Notes: generated from the letters alone by a model not told the origin. Positions 41,638 to 50,996 are shown, numbered from the stretch's first letter. The stretch is DNA of 64,000 nt from Syntrophaceae bacterium UBA7520 (GCA_002478265.1 DLNC01000003.1:115772-179771), one strand, 5' to 3'. Translations and numbers: made by a program.

Positions 41638-43017
41638 TTACTTGCCGATACAGAAATTGGAAAATATTTTATCCAGCACTTCATCGCTGGTTTTTCTGCC
41701 GGTGATTTCATCCAAATTATCAATTGCCTCGCGCAGTTCAAAAGCCGCGATTTCCGGTGAATTATCGCGCAAGATTGCCTCTGACGCCGCCATGACATTT
41801 TTCTGCGCTCTTTCCAGCGCCTGCTTATGGCGCAGGTTGGAAATCATGGCCAAGCCCGTGTCCGGCTTTGTTGACGCGCCTCCGGCATCAATTATCGCTT
41901 TTTTTAATTCCATAAGCCCCGTGCCGAACTTGGCTGAAATTTTGACAATTCTTTTCTCTGATATATCAAAGTGGTTGATTTTCTTTATATCCCAGGCAAG
42001 GGGCAAATCGCTTTTGTTGATAACAATAAGAGTGTTGGTGTTTTTATTTTTCGTCATGATTTCTTCATCTTCAGAAGAAAGCGGTATGCTGCCGTCCAAA
42101 ACAACCAACGCCAGATCGGCATGAGCGAGTTTTTCCCAAACCAGCGCTATGCCCTCTTCTTCTATGGCGTCCTCAGGCCTACGGATGCCCGCGGTATCCG
42201 TCAGGCTCAAAACCGTGCCGTGCACGACAATTTCATCAACAATCAAATCGCGCGTCGTTCCGGGGATGTCGGTGACAATGGCTTTTTTTCTGCCGGTCAA
42301 GGCGTTGAGCAGACTGGATTTGCCCACGTTGGGTTTGCCGGTGATGACAACATTCAGTCCCTGTGTGATTATTTTGGCTTCCTCATAAGTGGAAAGAAGT
42401 TTCCGCAGGATACTTGTGGCTTCGTTTATTTGCGGCACTGGCGCGGGAGCTTCCTCGCCAGAGACATCCTCTGCAAAATCGATGGATGCCTCCTGCAGGG
42501 CCAGCGCTTCAATCAAAAGGCCCCGTGCCTTGTCAATTTCAGCGCTTAAATTTCCTTTTAACTGCGCCAGATTCAGGGCAAATGCCTGCGGCGTCGGTGC
42601 GGCAACCATTGCCGCCAGCGCTTCGGCCTGAGATAAATCGATCTTGTTGTTGAAAAAAGCGCGTTGGGAAAATTCGCCAGGTTCAGCCGGGCGGCAACCC
42701 AAGTTAATAAGCAGCGCGAGAATCTGCTGCATGATCACAGGACTGCCGTGGCAGTTTATTTCCACAACGTCCTCGCCGGTAAACGATTTTGGCTTTCGCA
42801 TAAAAGAAACCAAAACCTCATCAAGCGTGGTCTGCCCGTCGGCGGAAACAATATCACCGTGATAAAGGAAGTGGCTTTCCCACGGACAAGTTTTACTGCT
42901 TGATTTAAAAACGCGACGTGCTATTTCCAACGCCCGCGGGCCGCTGATGCGGATGATGCCGATTCCTCCAACTCCGCAAGGCGTGGCAATGGCCGTTATG
43001 GTATCCTGGCGAAGCAC
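41638..43017 (-). CDS. mnmE: tRNA-modification GTPase MnmE (TrmE)
   Basis: A 459-residue GTPase that, with MnmG, adds carboxymethylaminomethyl to wobble uridine 34. The N-terminal tetrahydrofolate-binding domain begins DTITAIATPCGVGGIGIIRISG; the G domain has GKPNVGKSSLLN, DIPGTTRD, DTAGIR and NKSDL; the C-terminus is the catalytic FCIGK. Full length. The start is GTG with GGGGAAG about 10 bases upstream. Last intact gene of the rpmH-rnpA-yidD-yidC-jag-mnmE run. Confidence 0.96.
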   Translation of the reverse strand: MLRQDTITAIATPCGVGGIGIIRISGPRALEIARRVFKSSSKTCPWESHFLYHGDIVSADGQTTLDEVLVSFMRKPKSFTGEDVVEINCHGSPVIMQQILALLINLGCRPAEPGEFSQRAFFNNKIDLSQAEALAAMVAAPTPQAFALNLAQLKGNLSAEIDKARGLLIEALALQEASIDFAEDVSGEEAPAPVPQINEATSILRKLLSTYEEAKIITQGLNVVITGKPNVGKSSLLNALTGRKKAIVTDIPGTTRDLIVDEIVVHGTVLSLTDTAGIRRPEDAIEEEGIALVWEKLAHADLALVVLDGSIPLSSEDEEIMTKNKNTNTLIVINKSDLPLAWDIKKINHFDISEKRIVKISAKFGTGLMELKKAIIDAGGASTKPDTGLAMISNLRHKQALERAQKNVMAASEAILRDNSPEIAAFELREAIDNLDEITGRKTSDEVLDKIFSNFCIGK

Positions 43018-43056
43018 AATAAGTTACTTCCCCTTAATGACATGAGAGGATATAAA

Positions 43057-43884
43057 CTATCCCTGGTTTCGTTGCCCGTTTTGGAAAATTTTGCCTTTCT
43101 TCGCGGGAATAACAACAAGTTTCCGGTATTCGCCTTCGCCGCGGCTTTTTGTCGTCAGCGCCGCATCTTCCTGCAGGGCCATGTGGATGATGCGACGGTC
43201 ATGGGCGCTCATGTGCCCCAGCGAAACCGGCTTGCGCGTTTTCTTTACTTTCTGTCTAACTTTCTCCGCCAGATCCAGAAGCGATTCTTCCCTTCTTTTG
43301 CGGTACTCTTCCGAATCCACCGTGATAATTTTTTTGCCGTTATTTGACTTGTTGACGGCCTTGTTGAGTATATACTGAAGAGCGTCCAGGTTCTGGCCGC
43401 GTTTGCCGATCAGCAGGCCGCTGTCACCGCCTTCGATATTGAGAATTATTTTTTCCGCGGTTTCGCTCACTGATACCTTGCCTTGCGTGGACATGCGCCG
43501 CAGAATTCCTTCCAGTATTTCTTTGGCTTTGATACCTGAGGCGCTCGCCTCCTGAAGCGCCGGCTCATCTGCTTTAGCAGGCTTGTCTTCTCTGGCCGGT
43601 CTTTCTCTTTTCAGCCCCTTCCTGGGATCTCTTTTGCTTTCTTTTCTGGCTTCCGGTTTTTCTGTATGGCGCGCCGGCTCTTCCGTCATGGTAAAATCCA
43701 TGTCCAAGGAAAGCAGGGACGCTCTTATTTTCGCTTTTCTGGAAAGAATTCCCAGAAAACCGCCGCTTTCTTCGGAAATTATCTCAATATTTAACTTATC
43801 CCTGGTCACGCCGAACTCACGGCAGGCCTTTTCTATCGCCTCATCAATTGATTTGCCTTCTATTTCCACGGATTTCGCGTTCAT
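43057..43884 (-). CDS. jag: RNA-binding protein Jag/KhpB
   Basis: A 275-residue RNA-binding protein. Residues 1-50 form the Jag-N domain (VEIEGKSIDEAIEKACREFGV). A charged linker of about 70 residues (KPEARKESKRDPRKGLKRER) is followed by a KH domain with LLIGKRGQNLDALQYI at about 160-176, and a C-terminal R3H domain (HMSAHDRRIIHMALQED). It binds mRNA and is linked to cell-division and envelope control in Firmicutes. Sits between yidC and mnmE, its usual place. AGAGG lies before the ATG. Confidence 0.94.
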   Translation of the reverse strand: MNAKSVEIEGKSIDEAIEKACREFGVTRDKLNIEIISEESGGFLGILSRKAKIRASLLSLDMDFTMTEEPARHTEKPEARKESKRDPRKGLKRERPAREDKPAKADEPALQEASASGIKAKEILEGILRRMSTQGKVSVSETAEKIILNIEGGDSGLLIGKRGQNLDALQYILNKAVNKSNNGKKIITVDSEEYRKRREESLLDLAEKVRQKVKKTRKPVSLGHMSAHDRRIIHMALQEDAALTTKSRGEGEYRKLVVIPAKKGKIFQNGQRNQG

Positions 43885-43905
43885 CTTATAACCTCTTGTC
43901 TGTCA

Positions 43906-45576
43906 TCAATTAGCCAGCTTTTTGTTGATATAAAACTGCTGGCCGATACTTAAAATATTATTAAACAGCCAGTAAATAACGAGCCCGGACGGGAAATTTA
44001 AAAAGAAAATCGTCAGAACCACCGGCATAAAAAGCATCATCTTGGCCATCATGGGGTCACCCATGGTCGGCGTCATCTTCTGCTGGATAAACTGCGTGAT
44101 ACCCATCAGAATGGGAGTAATGTAATAAGGATCTTTCGCCGACAAATCCTGAATCCAGAAAAACAACGGCGAGTGGCGCAATTCAATGGCATACAAAAGC
44201 GCATTGAACAGACCGATAAAAACCGGCAGTTGAATAAGTATCGGCAGACAACCGCTGAGCGGATTGATTTTATGCGAACGGTAAAGCGCCATCGTTTCCT
44301 GACCCAGCTTCGCCTGATCGTTTTTGTATTTTTGCCGCAGTTCATTTATCTTGGGCTGAATTTTCTGCATCTCTTTCATGGACTTGTAGCTTATATTGCC
44401 CAGCGGCCAGAAAATCAGCTTAATCAATATCGTCAACACAATGATCGCCACACCGTAATTGGGAATAAACGTGTAGAGAAAATTAAGAAACAACAGAAAG
44501 GGAATGGCCAGCCACTTAAAAATGCCGAAATCAATCGCTTTTTCCAGCCCGACGCCAAGCTCCTTCAGCTCATTGTGCTGCTTTGGTCCAAGGAAAAGTG
44601 AATAACTGACCACGGCGCTTTGACGGCCGGGAATTATTTCCTTCTGTCCGGTAATGCCCACGGAAATCAGATTATCCGCGCCGCGGTTGACAATCGCGCT
44701 CATCAGCGATGGATTTTCGGGAATGAAAGAAGCAATAAAATACTTGCTTTCAAAACCGCTCCACAAAATATTGGGGCCGAGTATTTTTTCCTTTTCCAGT
44801 TTTTTCAGTTCCAGGCGCTCGATGCTGCCGCCCACCGACATCACCGGTCCTTCTTTGTCATACCTGCCGAAATCCTTTTGCGGATCAATGGCTTGATGCC
44901 AGCTCAGCTTGGGCACCTGCACCAGCGGCGCGCCGGTTAGGTTATACATTTTAACGTCGAGTTCAATCGTGTATTTTTCCGGGTCAAATATAAAAATCTT
45001 TTCCACTTTGATCACGCCGTCATAGACACCGGAAAAGACCAGGCGCTTTTTTTCTTTGGCATTAAGCAAATTCAGGCTGGCCGCGTCGGCCTCGAACATG
45101 GCCTCGGCGGAAATTTCCACGCTTGATTCCGGAAAAGTAACCGCCAGGGGATGCGGCAGTCCTTCTTCGATACTAACCAGCTCCACCGGCGCGTCACTTT
45201 TTATGTGCGCCTGCTCTTTGGAACCAAAAATAAATCTTTTTATTGCCGGATAAATATCATCCGCGCATTTCACGCAATCCTGCTGATAATTTTTTAGTTT
45301 AAATGATTTAAGCGAGGCGCCCCGCGTGGAAAAAACCGCCGTGTAAAGGGGCGTTTCCACCTTGACATCTTGCGCCGGTTGTTGCTTCCCGGCAACGGGC
45401 TTTCTTGCGGCGGCAACTCTCTGTGGCACAATCTGCTCGGCAATCGTCTCGGTCTTCGCCGGCTCCGTGCCGGGAGCGGGCGCCTGACCCGGTTGCGGCG
45501 GTTTAACAAAAAACATCTGGTATAACAAAAGTACAGCTACTGACAGGACGATAGCAAGTAATGTCCTTTTGTCCAT
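43906..45576 (-). CDS. yidC: Membrane protein insertase YidC
   Basis: A 556-residue inner-membrane insertase (Oxa1/Alb3 family). It has an N-terminal span (residues 5-20, LAIVLSVAVLLLYQMFF), a large periplasmic beta domain (about 60-340) and five conserved C-terminal spans. The conserved core includes NYGVAIIVLTILIKLIFWPL, a cytoplasmic loop with the hydrophilic-groove Lys region, and LFNALLYAIELRHSPLFFWI. AAGGGAGG precedes the ATG. Together with yidD it belongs to the rpmH operon. Confidence 0.97.
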   Translation of the reverse strand: MDKRTLLAIVLSVAVLLLYQMFFVKPPQPGQAPAPGTEPAKTETIAEQIVPQRVAAARKPVAGKQQPAQDVKVETPLYTAVFSTRGASLKSFKLKNYQQDCVKCADDIYPAIKRFIFGSKEQAHIKSDAPVELVSIEEGLPHPLAVTFPESSVEISAEAMFEADAASLNLLNAKEKKRLVFSGVYDGVIKVEKIFIFDPEKYTIELDVKMYNLTGAPLVQVPKLSWHQAIDPQKDFGRYDKEGPVMSVGGSIERLELKKLEKEKILGPNILWSGFESKYFIASFIPENPSLMSAIVNRGADNLISVGITGQKEIIPGRQSAVVSYSLFLGPKQHNELKELGVGLEKAIDFGIFKWLAIPFLLFLNFLYTFIPNYGVAIIVLTILIKLIFWPLGNISYKSMKEMQKIQPKINELRQKYKNDQAKLGQETMALYRSHKINPLSGCLPILIQLPVFIGLFNALLYAIELRHSPLFFWIQDLSAKDPYYITPILMGITQFIQQKMTPTMGDPMMAKMMLFMPVVLTIFFLNFPSGLVIYWLFNNILSIGQQFYINKKLAN

Positions 45577-45595
45577 GGAGAACCTCCCTTGTTGG

Positions 45596-45823
45596 TTATT
45601 TCACTGGATCGTATCCGCCCGGATGGAAAGGATGACAGCGCAGAATTCTTTTTATGCCCATAAACGAGCCTTTCGCCGGCCCATGCAGCTTAATTGCCTG
45701 AACGGCATACTCGGAACATGAAGGATAAAAACGGCAGCACTGAACGTAAAATACCGAGGGAAAAATTATTTGATACAAACGAATGAGGGAAACGAATATA
45801 TTAACCAATATTTTTCTGAACAT
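45596..45823 (-). CDS. yidD: Membrane protein insertion efficiency factor YidD
   Basis: A 75-residue YidD protein that assists YidC-dependent insertion. It has the full family motif set: YQIIFPSV, CRFYPSCSEYAVQAI (the Cys-rich core), HGPAKGSFMGIKRILRCHPFHPGGYDPV. An N-terminal amphipathic helix attaches it to the membrane. The gap to rnpA is 3 bases, suggesting translational coupling. Confidence 0.96.
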   Translation of the reverse strand: MFRKILVNIFVSLIRLYQIIFPSVFYVQCCRFYPSCSEYAVQAIKLHGPAKGSFMGIKRILRCHPFHPGGYDPVK

Positions 45824-45826
45824 AAA

Positions 45827-46174
45827 TTATGTTTCAGCTTTCCGCTCGATAAGTCGCGTCAGTTCTGCGCAGATTTCCTTGTATGTAAGAGGGGGAATGT
45901 TTTTTCTGGCCATTAAAACAACGTCACACCCTGCGGGAAACAAATCTTTGTTCAGGCGGAAGTATTCTCTGAGCAGTCGTTTTATTCTGCTTCTTTTTAC
46001 GGCGTTGCCCGCCTTTTTGGATACGGTGATCCCCAGCCTTTTTATTCCCTGGGTGTTGCTATATGTGACAGACGTAAAATTTTTAGAGCTTTTCCAAACC
46101 CCCTGCCGGTAAATAACCCTGTATCTGCTCGAGCTAGTTATCCTTTCCTCTTTCCGGTAAGATTGTTTTTTCAT
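45827..46174 (-). CDS. rnpA: Ribonuclease P protein component
   Basis: A 115-residue protein subunit of RNase P that helps cleave tRNA 5' leaders. The hallmark RNR-like motif is AVKRSRIKRLLREYFR, preceded by LGITVSKKAGN and followed by GCDVVLMARK. The first 25 residues are Lys/Arg/Ser-rich. Size typical. rpmH lies 42 bases upstream. Confidence 0.95.
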   Translation of the reverse strand: MKKQSYRKEERITSSSRYRVIYRQGVWKSSKNFTSVTYSNTQGIKRLGITVSKKAGNAVKRSRIKRLLREYFRLNKDLFPAGCDVVLMARKNIPPLTYKEICAELTRLIERKAET

Positions 46175-46216
46175 GCATACCGACCGGCCGATCCTATCAA
46201 AACTTAAAATGTTTGT

Positions 46217-46354
46217 TTATACGGTTAAGCGTTTTCTTCCTTTGGCTCTGCGGCGGCTTAATACCTGCCGGCCGGATTTTGACGCCATACGGACAAGAAA
46301 CCCGTGGGTTCTTTTTCGTTTTAGATTCGTTTTATTAGTCAGCGTCTTTTTCAT
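46217..46354 (-). CDS. rpmH: 50S ribosomal protein L34
   Basis: A 45-residue L34 protein, too short for many gene finders. The core THGFLVRMASKSGRQVLSRR and the tail RAKGRKRLTV are canonical. The first ten residues, MKKTLTNKTNLKRKR, differ from the usual MKRTYQPS opening, which is unusual for L34. First gene of the minus-strand rpmH-rnpA-yidD-yidC-jag-mnmE operon. Confidence 0.95.
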   Translation of the reverse strand: MKKTLTNKTNLKRKRTHGFLVRMASKSGRQVLSRRRAKGRKRLTV

Positions 46355-46385
46355 TGTTTAATCCCCTAAAAGTTATGAGGTCAGG

Positions 46386-46414
46386 CATAAATCACAGTCA
46401 TCTTTATTTGTCAA
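46386..46414 (-). promoter_or_regulatory. Promoter of the rpmH operon
   Basis: On the minus strand TTGACA (46409-46414) is followed after 17 bases by TTTATG (46386-46391), a weak -10, giving a start near 46379 and a 25-base leader. Just upstream, GGCCA and TGGCC (46415-46427) form a small palindrome. No DnaA boxes were seen in this gap, so no origin is claimed. Confidence 0.45.
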
Positions 46415-46487
46415 GGCCATTTTGGCCCCGGCTTAAACAAAAACGCCTTAAATTCCTTCGTTTTTCCCGCGAAAAATCTCCACAGAA

Positions 46488-47396
46488 CTACTGAGACAGC
46501 CTGCCCTCCTGACGCAATTTTTCCACAATCTGATTAATGGCGGGCATTGCTTCTGTGGCGGCCTTTTCGCCTTCCATGATCGCTTCATGCCTTTTGGAAA
46601 AATCGCTGGAACCGATGTGCCCCACCTTTGGTCTGATGACGATGTCGCTGTGGCGCAGATGCAAGGAGGCAATCTTGTTATACATAATGTCCACCGCTTG
46701 CATAATCGTATCTACCGTGGCTTTTGGCGGTGGGGTTTCCACACCGGACGAGATATCAACGGCAATGACCACATCCGCCCCGAAACGGCGCGCCACATCC
46801 GCGGCCAGCGGGTTGACTACTCCGCCGTCCACGTAATATTTATCCCCAATCATCACGGGATTGAAAACTCCGGGAATAGCGCAACTGGCGCGCACGGCCC
46901 TTCCGGGGTTACCGCGGCCAAAAATCATTTCTTCGCCGTTTTGAATGTTTGTGGCCACGGCATAGAAAGGAATTTTGAACTTTTCCATGGGCGTAAATTT
47001 AACCCTGGTATTGATGAAATTCTCCAGCCTTTCTCCTTTGATAAAACCATTATCCGGGATGATGTAATCGGCAATATCATCTCTTTGAATGGCCAGAGCG
47101 ATTCTCTGTAAATCATAGGGGCTGTAGCCATAGGCGTAGAGACTTCCCACAAAAGAACCGACGCTTGTCCCCACAACCATATGAATAGGAACTTTATGCG
47201 ATTCCAGAACTTTCAGCACACCGATATGCGCAAATCCCTTGGACGCGCCCGCGCCCAAAACAACCGCGATTTTCGCGGAACGCGAGGGCGCGATTTCACC
47301 CGGTGTTGTCGCGCAGGAAACAAAAAGAAACATGGAAACAAAACAAACAATGAAATTTATGCTTTTGCTGATTGTTTGCGGGATTTTATTTTCCAT
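46488..47396 (-). CDS. Patatin-like phospholipase, lipoprotein
   Basis: A 302-residue patatin/RssA-family serine hydrolase. It starts with a lipoprotein signal (INFIVCFVSMFLFVSC), so it should be lipid-anchored in the envelope. The oxyanion loop is GAGASKGFAHIGVLK, the nucleophile is in GTSVGSFVG and the catalytic Asp in VDGGVVNPL. The later VVIAVDISSG strand is typical. Phospholipase A activity is expected. The start at 47396 has GAAAGG upstream; a long upstream in-frame extension overlaps the helicase gene and is not conserved-looking. 4 bases downstream of the helicase gene. Confidence 0.9.
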   Translation of the reverse strand: MENKIPQTISKSINFIVCFVSMFLFVSCATTPGEIAPSRSAKIAVVLGAGASKGFAHIGVLKVLESHKVPIHMVVGTSVGSFVGSLYAYGYSPYDLQRIALAIQRDDIADYIIPDNGFIKGERLENFINTRVKFTPMEKFKIPFYAVATNIQNGEEMIFGRGNPGRAVRASCAIPGVFNPVMIGDKYYVDGGVVNPLAADVARRFGADVVIAVDISSGVETPPPKATVDTIMQAVDIMYNKIASLHLRHSDIVIRPKVGHIGSSDFSKRHEAIMEGEKAATEAMPAINQIVEKLRQEGRLSQ

Positions 47397-47400
47397 AATT

Positions 47401-48861
47401 TCATGCCTTTCTTTCTTTTTTAATTCTCGGGCGTGGCCTTCTTTTTTTCGCTTGTGGTTTCGCGGCGGCCGGTTCTGTTTCCACCGCCGGCGGCGCGGGC
47501 GGCGCGTGCAACGACTGCTGATAATAGTCGTCCAGCAGCATCGTGATGAGCGCCAACTGGTCTTCCGACTGTGATAAACTCCTGGCCAGCGGCGCGAAAC
47601 GGCGCATTCTTTCAATCTGCAGATTGTCCCGGGCGCGCAAACGCGCCTCCAAAAGCGCGGTTATGCGCTCGGCAACAACTTTTTCCAGTTCTTCATCGCC
47701 GGGCAGCGGACGTTCCTGCATATTGATGTTGTAGTAACGGGCGATGCTCTGCAGCTTGAATTTTTCCATTTCCGCCACCAGCGAAATGGCCACGCCGCTT
47801 GCCCCCATGCGCCCGGTGCGTCCCGCGCGATGGATGTAGGCCTCTGGGTCTTCCGGCGGCTCATACTGAATAACATGAGAAAGATCGGGAATATCAATGC
47901 CGCGCGCGGCGACATCCGTGGCCACCAAAAACCGCAGGGCGCCGCGGCGCACGCGCGCCATGACCTTTTCCCGCGCGCTCTGGGCTAAATCCGAGCTCAG
48001 CTCATCCGCGTCGTAGCCGAAACGCTTCAGGACAACGGAAAGATAGTGCACCGTGTCTTTGGTGTTGCAAAAAATAATCGCCGAAGCGGGATTTTCGACT
48101 TCAATGATGCGGACCAAAGAACGGTCTTTACGCATGCCGGGAACAACATAATAAACGTGTTCTATTTCCGCGATGTGCACCTGATTGCCGCTGAGGCTCA
48201 AAAGCTGCGGCGCGCGCAGAAATTGTTCGGCCAGCCTGACCACCTGCGGCGGAAAAGTGGCGGAAAACATGCTGCTTAAAATTTCGTGACCGGGCAGATA
48301 TTTGCGAATTTTGACCATATCGGGATAAAATCCCATGGAAAGCATGCGATCGGCTTCGTCAAAAATCAAAATCCGCAAATTATCCAGAGAAAGATTGTTT
48401 TTGAGCAAATGATCGAGAATTCTTCCCGGCGTACCGACAACAAGCTGCGCGCCGGAGCGAAATGCTTCCAGCTGCGCGCCGTAACCCACTCCGCCGTAAA
48501 CCATGGCTGTTTTAAAATCCGTGCCTTCGGTCAGACGTTGCGCCTCTTTCGACACCTGCAGGGCCAACTCGCGCGTCGGAACAAGCACCAGCGCCTGCGC
48601 CGCCTTCTTTTGCAGATCGATCTTTTCCATAATCGGCAGGAGGTATGCGCCCGTCTTCCCGCTGCCGGTGCGCGACTGCACCATCACGTCTCTACCGGCC
48701 AGGAGATAAGGAATGGATTTCGCCTGCACCGGCGTGAGAGAGCTCCAGCCGGCACGCCCACATGCTTCACGCAGCAGAAACGATAAATTTTCCAGAGATA
48801 TTTCGGAAAATTCCGCCTCTGCCGCCGCTTCGTTCTTTCCGCTTTTATCCTTCTCGCTCAT
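47401..48861 (-). CDS. DEAD-box RNA helicase
   Basis: A 486-residue ATP-dependent RNA helicase of the RhlE/CsdA group. Motifs in order: Q-motif region at WSSLTPVQAKSIP, Walker A RTGSGKTGAYLLP, PTRELALQ, GTPGRILDHL, DEADRML, SATFPP, then IIFCNTKDTVHYL, ATDVAARGID and HRAGRTGRMG. A helical C-terminal region of 80 residues ends in a basic tail (KKRRPRPRIKKERKA) that should bind RNA. Start chosen at 48861 with GGAAAGG before the ATG; the upstream open frame is not conserved-looking. Roles in ribosome assembly or mRNA decay are usual. Confidence 0.94.
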   Translation of the reverse strand: MSEKDKSGKNEAAAEAEFSEISLENLSFLLREACGRAGWSSLTPVQAKSIPYLLAGRDVMVQSRTGSGKTGAYLLPIMEKIDLQKKAAQALVLVPTRELALQVSKEAQRLTEGTDFKTAMVYGGVGYGAQLEAFRSGAQLVVGTPGRILDHLLKNNLSLDNLRILIFDEADRMLSMGFYPDMVKIRKYLPGHEILSSMFSATFPPQVVRLAEQFLRAPQLLSLSGNQVHIAEIEHVYYVVPGMRKDRSLVRIIEVENPASAIIFCNTKDTVHYLSVVLKRFGYDADELSSDLAQSAREKVMARVRRGALRFLVATDVAARGIDIPDLSHVIQYEPPEDPEAYIHRAGRTGRMGASGVAISLVAEMEKFKLQSIARYYNINMQERPLPGDEELEKVVAERITALLEARLRARDNLQIERMRRFAPLARSLSQSEDQLALITMLLDDYYQQSLHAPPAPPAVETEPAAAKPQAKKRRPRPRIKKERKA

Positions 48862-49229
48862 AACAACCTTTCCGGATGTGATTTTAATTTTAATATCATT
48901 TAGTTTAGTGGCGCGCCGGATGCAAGGAAATATTTGCCTCCTGCGAAAATGCTCCGTTTTTTCGGCGCTTCCCCGCCTGCCGCAAAATATTCTTGACAGC
49001 GTATATTTATTAATATAATGTTTTTGCCAGTTCGAAAAAGGACTTTTTAAGTCCTGTCTTTTGGAGTGATTCACGTATTCAAAAAACAACCTGATGCTTA
49101 CTAATCATCTGCAACTTTAAAAATGCGTGATTGCCTTCGTGTATTTCTGCAAAAATATCGCGGTAAAAAGTGAACATAGCATATCTCAATAATATCCCCG
49201 CAAGAATCTAAACATTAAGGAATGTATTT
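48862..49229. promoter_or_regulatory. Divergent gap with rho promoter and leader
   Basis: 368 bases without a gene between the helicase and rho. TTGACA (48993-48998) and TATAAT (49014-49019), both perfect but only 15 bases apart, would start rho mRNA near 49026 with a leader of about 200 bases. Rho is autoregulated by leader termination in E. coli, and a long leader suits that. AAGGA precedes the rho ATG. Otherwise nothing seen. Confidence 0.45.
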
Positions 49230-50477
49230 ATGAACATCGAAGATATCAAGAGGCTGCCGATCAGCGAATTGAATAATTTGGCCCGTGAACTGAACGTTCC
49301 CGACGCCAGCGGCATGCGCCGTCAGGATCTGATTTTCGCCATCCTGCAGACGCAGGCGGAGCAAAACGGCGTCATTTCCGGCTCCGGCGTTCTGGAAATT
49401 CTACCCGATGGGTTCGGTTTTTTGCGCGCAGTGGATTATAACTATCTACCCAGCCCGGACGATATTTACATTTCCCCTTCACAGATCCGCCGCTTCAACC
49501 TGAGGACCGGTGACACGATTTCCGGCGAAGTCCGCCCCCCCAAAGAAGGAGAAAAATATTTCGCCCTATTGAAAGTGGATGAAGTCAACTTCGAAAGCCC
49601 GGAACAGGCGCGGGATAAAATACTTTTTGACAACCTGACTCCTCTTTACCCTCAGGAAAAACTCAATCTTGAATTTGATCCGGAGAATTTCTCCACGCGC
49701 ATGCTTGACCTGTTCGCCCCGATCGGCAAAGGCCAGCGCGCCCTTATTGTCTCGCCGCCGCGTGCCGGTAAAACAGTGCTTCTTCAGGATATCGCGCATA
49801 GTATTACCGCCAATCACAAGGAAGTGGTTCTGATGGTCCTGCTCATTGACGAGCGCCCCGAAGAAGTCACCGACATGCAGCGCAGCGTCAAGGGAGAAGT
49901 GGTATCGTCGACGTTTGATGAACCGGCCACCCGCCATGTGCAGGTGGCGGAAATGGTGATCGAAAAAGCAAAACGCCTTGTTGAACATAAAAAAGACGTG
50001 GTGATTCTGCTGGATTCAATAACGCGCCTGGCGCGCGCCTACAACACCGTTGTGCCGCCTTCCGGCAAGGTTCTTTCCGGCGGCGTCGATTCCAACGCCC
50101 TGCACAAACCCAAGCGCTTCTTCGGCGCGGCGCGCAATATCGAAAACGGCGGCTCACTCACCATCATTTCCACCGCGCTGATCGACACCGGCAGCCGCAT
50201 GGACGAAGTTATCTTTGAAGAATTCAAGGGCACAGGCAACATGGAGCTGCACCTGGACCGCCGCATCGCCGACCGCAGAATTTTCCCCGCCTTCGACCTG
50301 ATCCGCTCGGGCACCAGGAAGGAAGAGCTGCTGATTCCCAAAAACAACCTCAACCGCGTCTGGATTCTCAGGCGGCTGCTGCAGGAAATGAACCCGGTTG
50401 ACGCCATGGAATTCATCATCAGCAAGATCAAAAAGACCGAAACCAATCAGGAATTTCTCGATTCCATGAATTCGTAG
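49230..50477 (+). CDS. rho: Transcription termination factor Rho
   Basis: A 415-residue hexameric RNA-dependent ATPase helicase that terminates transcription. The N-terminal helical domain (KRLPISELNNLARELNV) and RNA-binding OSB domain (GVLEILPDGFGFLRAVDYNYLPS) are followed by the motor domain: P-loop SPPRAGKTVLL, Walker B VVILLDSITRLARAYN, Q-loop VLSGGVDSNALHKPKRFFGAARN and R-loop GTGNMELHLDRRIADRRIFPA. Full length. AAGGAATG precedes the ATG. rpmE and prfA follow. Confidence 0.98.
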   Translation: MNIEDIKRLPISELNNLARELNVPDASGMRRQDLIFAILQTQAEQNGVISGSGVLEILPDGFGFLRAVDYNYLPSPDDIYISPSQIRRFNLRTGDTISGEVRPPKEGEKYFALLKVDEVNFESPEQARDKILFDNLTPLYPQEKLNLEFDPENFSTRMLDLFAPIGKGQRALIVSPPRAGKTVLLQDIAHSITANHKEVVLMVLLIDERPEEVTDMQRSVKGEVVSSTFDEPATRHVQVAEMVIEKAKRLVEHKKDVVILLDSITRLARAYNTVVPPSGKVLSGGVDSNALHKPKRFFGAARNIENGGSLTIISTALIDTGSRMDEVIFEEFKGTGNMELHLDRRIADRRIFPAFDLIRSGTRKEELLIPKNNLNRVWILRRLLQEMNPVDAMEFIISKIKKTETNQEFLDSMNS

Positions 50478-50599
50478 ACGCCAAATATTCACTTGAATTT
50501 TTATTTCAGATATTGTAGAGAGCGCATCTACTTTGCAAAAATAAACAGATTTCGTGGCAATAAGCCACGGATAGAAGCCTCAGGAGGGAAAAGGCTAAA

Positions 50600-50839
50600 A
50601 TGAAAGAAGGCATTCATCCGGATTACAAAAAAACAACCATTACCTGCGTTTGCGGCAATGTAATCGAAACGCGCTCAACCAAAAAAGACATAAAAATCGA
50701 AATTTGCTCCAACTGTCACCCTTTCATGACCGGCAAGCAGAAAATCGTCGACACTGCCGGACGCGTGGAAAGATTCAAGAAGAAATACGAAGCGCAGGAA
50801 GAAAAACAGAAAACCGCCAAAGACAAAAAGAAAAAATAA
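50600..50839 (+). CDS. rpmE: 50S ribosomal protein L31, zinc form
   Basis: A 79-residue L31 of the zinc-containing (C+) type. Zinc ligands are Cys16, Cys18, Cys36 and Cys39 (TCVCGN and CSNCHPF). The core continues HPFMTGKQKIVDTAGRVERFKKKY, and the C-terminus is a Lys-rich tail that is longer than usual. CAGGAGG lies before the ATG. Standard position between rho and prfA. Confidence 0.96.
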   Translation: MKEGIHPDYKKTTITCVCGNVIETRSTKKDIKIEICSNCHPFMTGKQKIVDTAGRVERFKKKYEAQEEKQKTAKDKKKK

Positions 50840-50996
50840 CCGGCTCTTCTCGCGTGGCCGGAAATTATCCGCTGATATTTTTATGATTAAAGATTATCGC
50901 CGCACTTTCCATCTGTAGCTCCCTTTTTTAAACTGCGCCTTTCGGGCGCGCGCCGTCATTTTTTTTCATCAACCACAAAATTTTTAAAATCAGATT

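Noticed and set aside
46355..46487. Replication origin next to rpmH
   Set aside because: No TTATCCACA-like boxes, no AT-rich repeat cluster and no dnaA.
47397..47615. Longer N-terminus for the patatin-like protein
   Set aside because: It would read through the helicase C-terminus in another frame and would bury the lipoprotein signal that begins at the chosen start.
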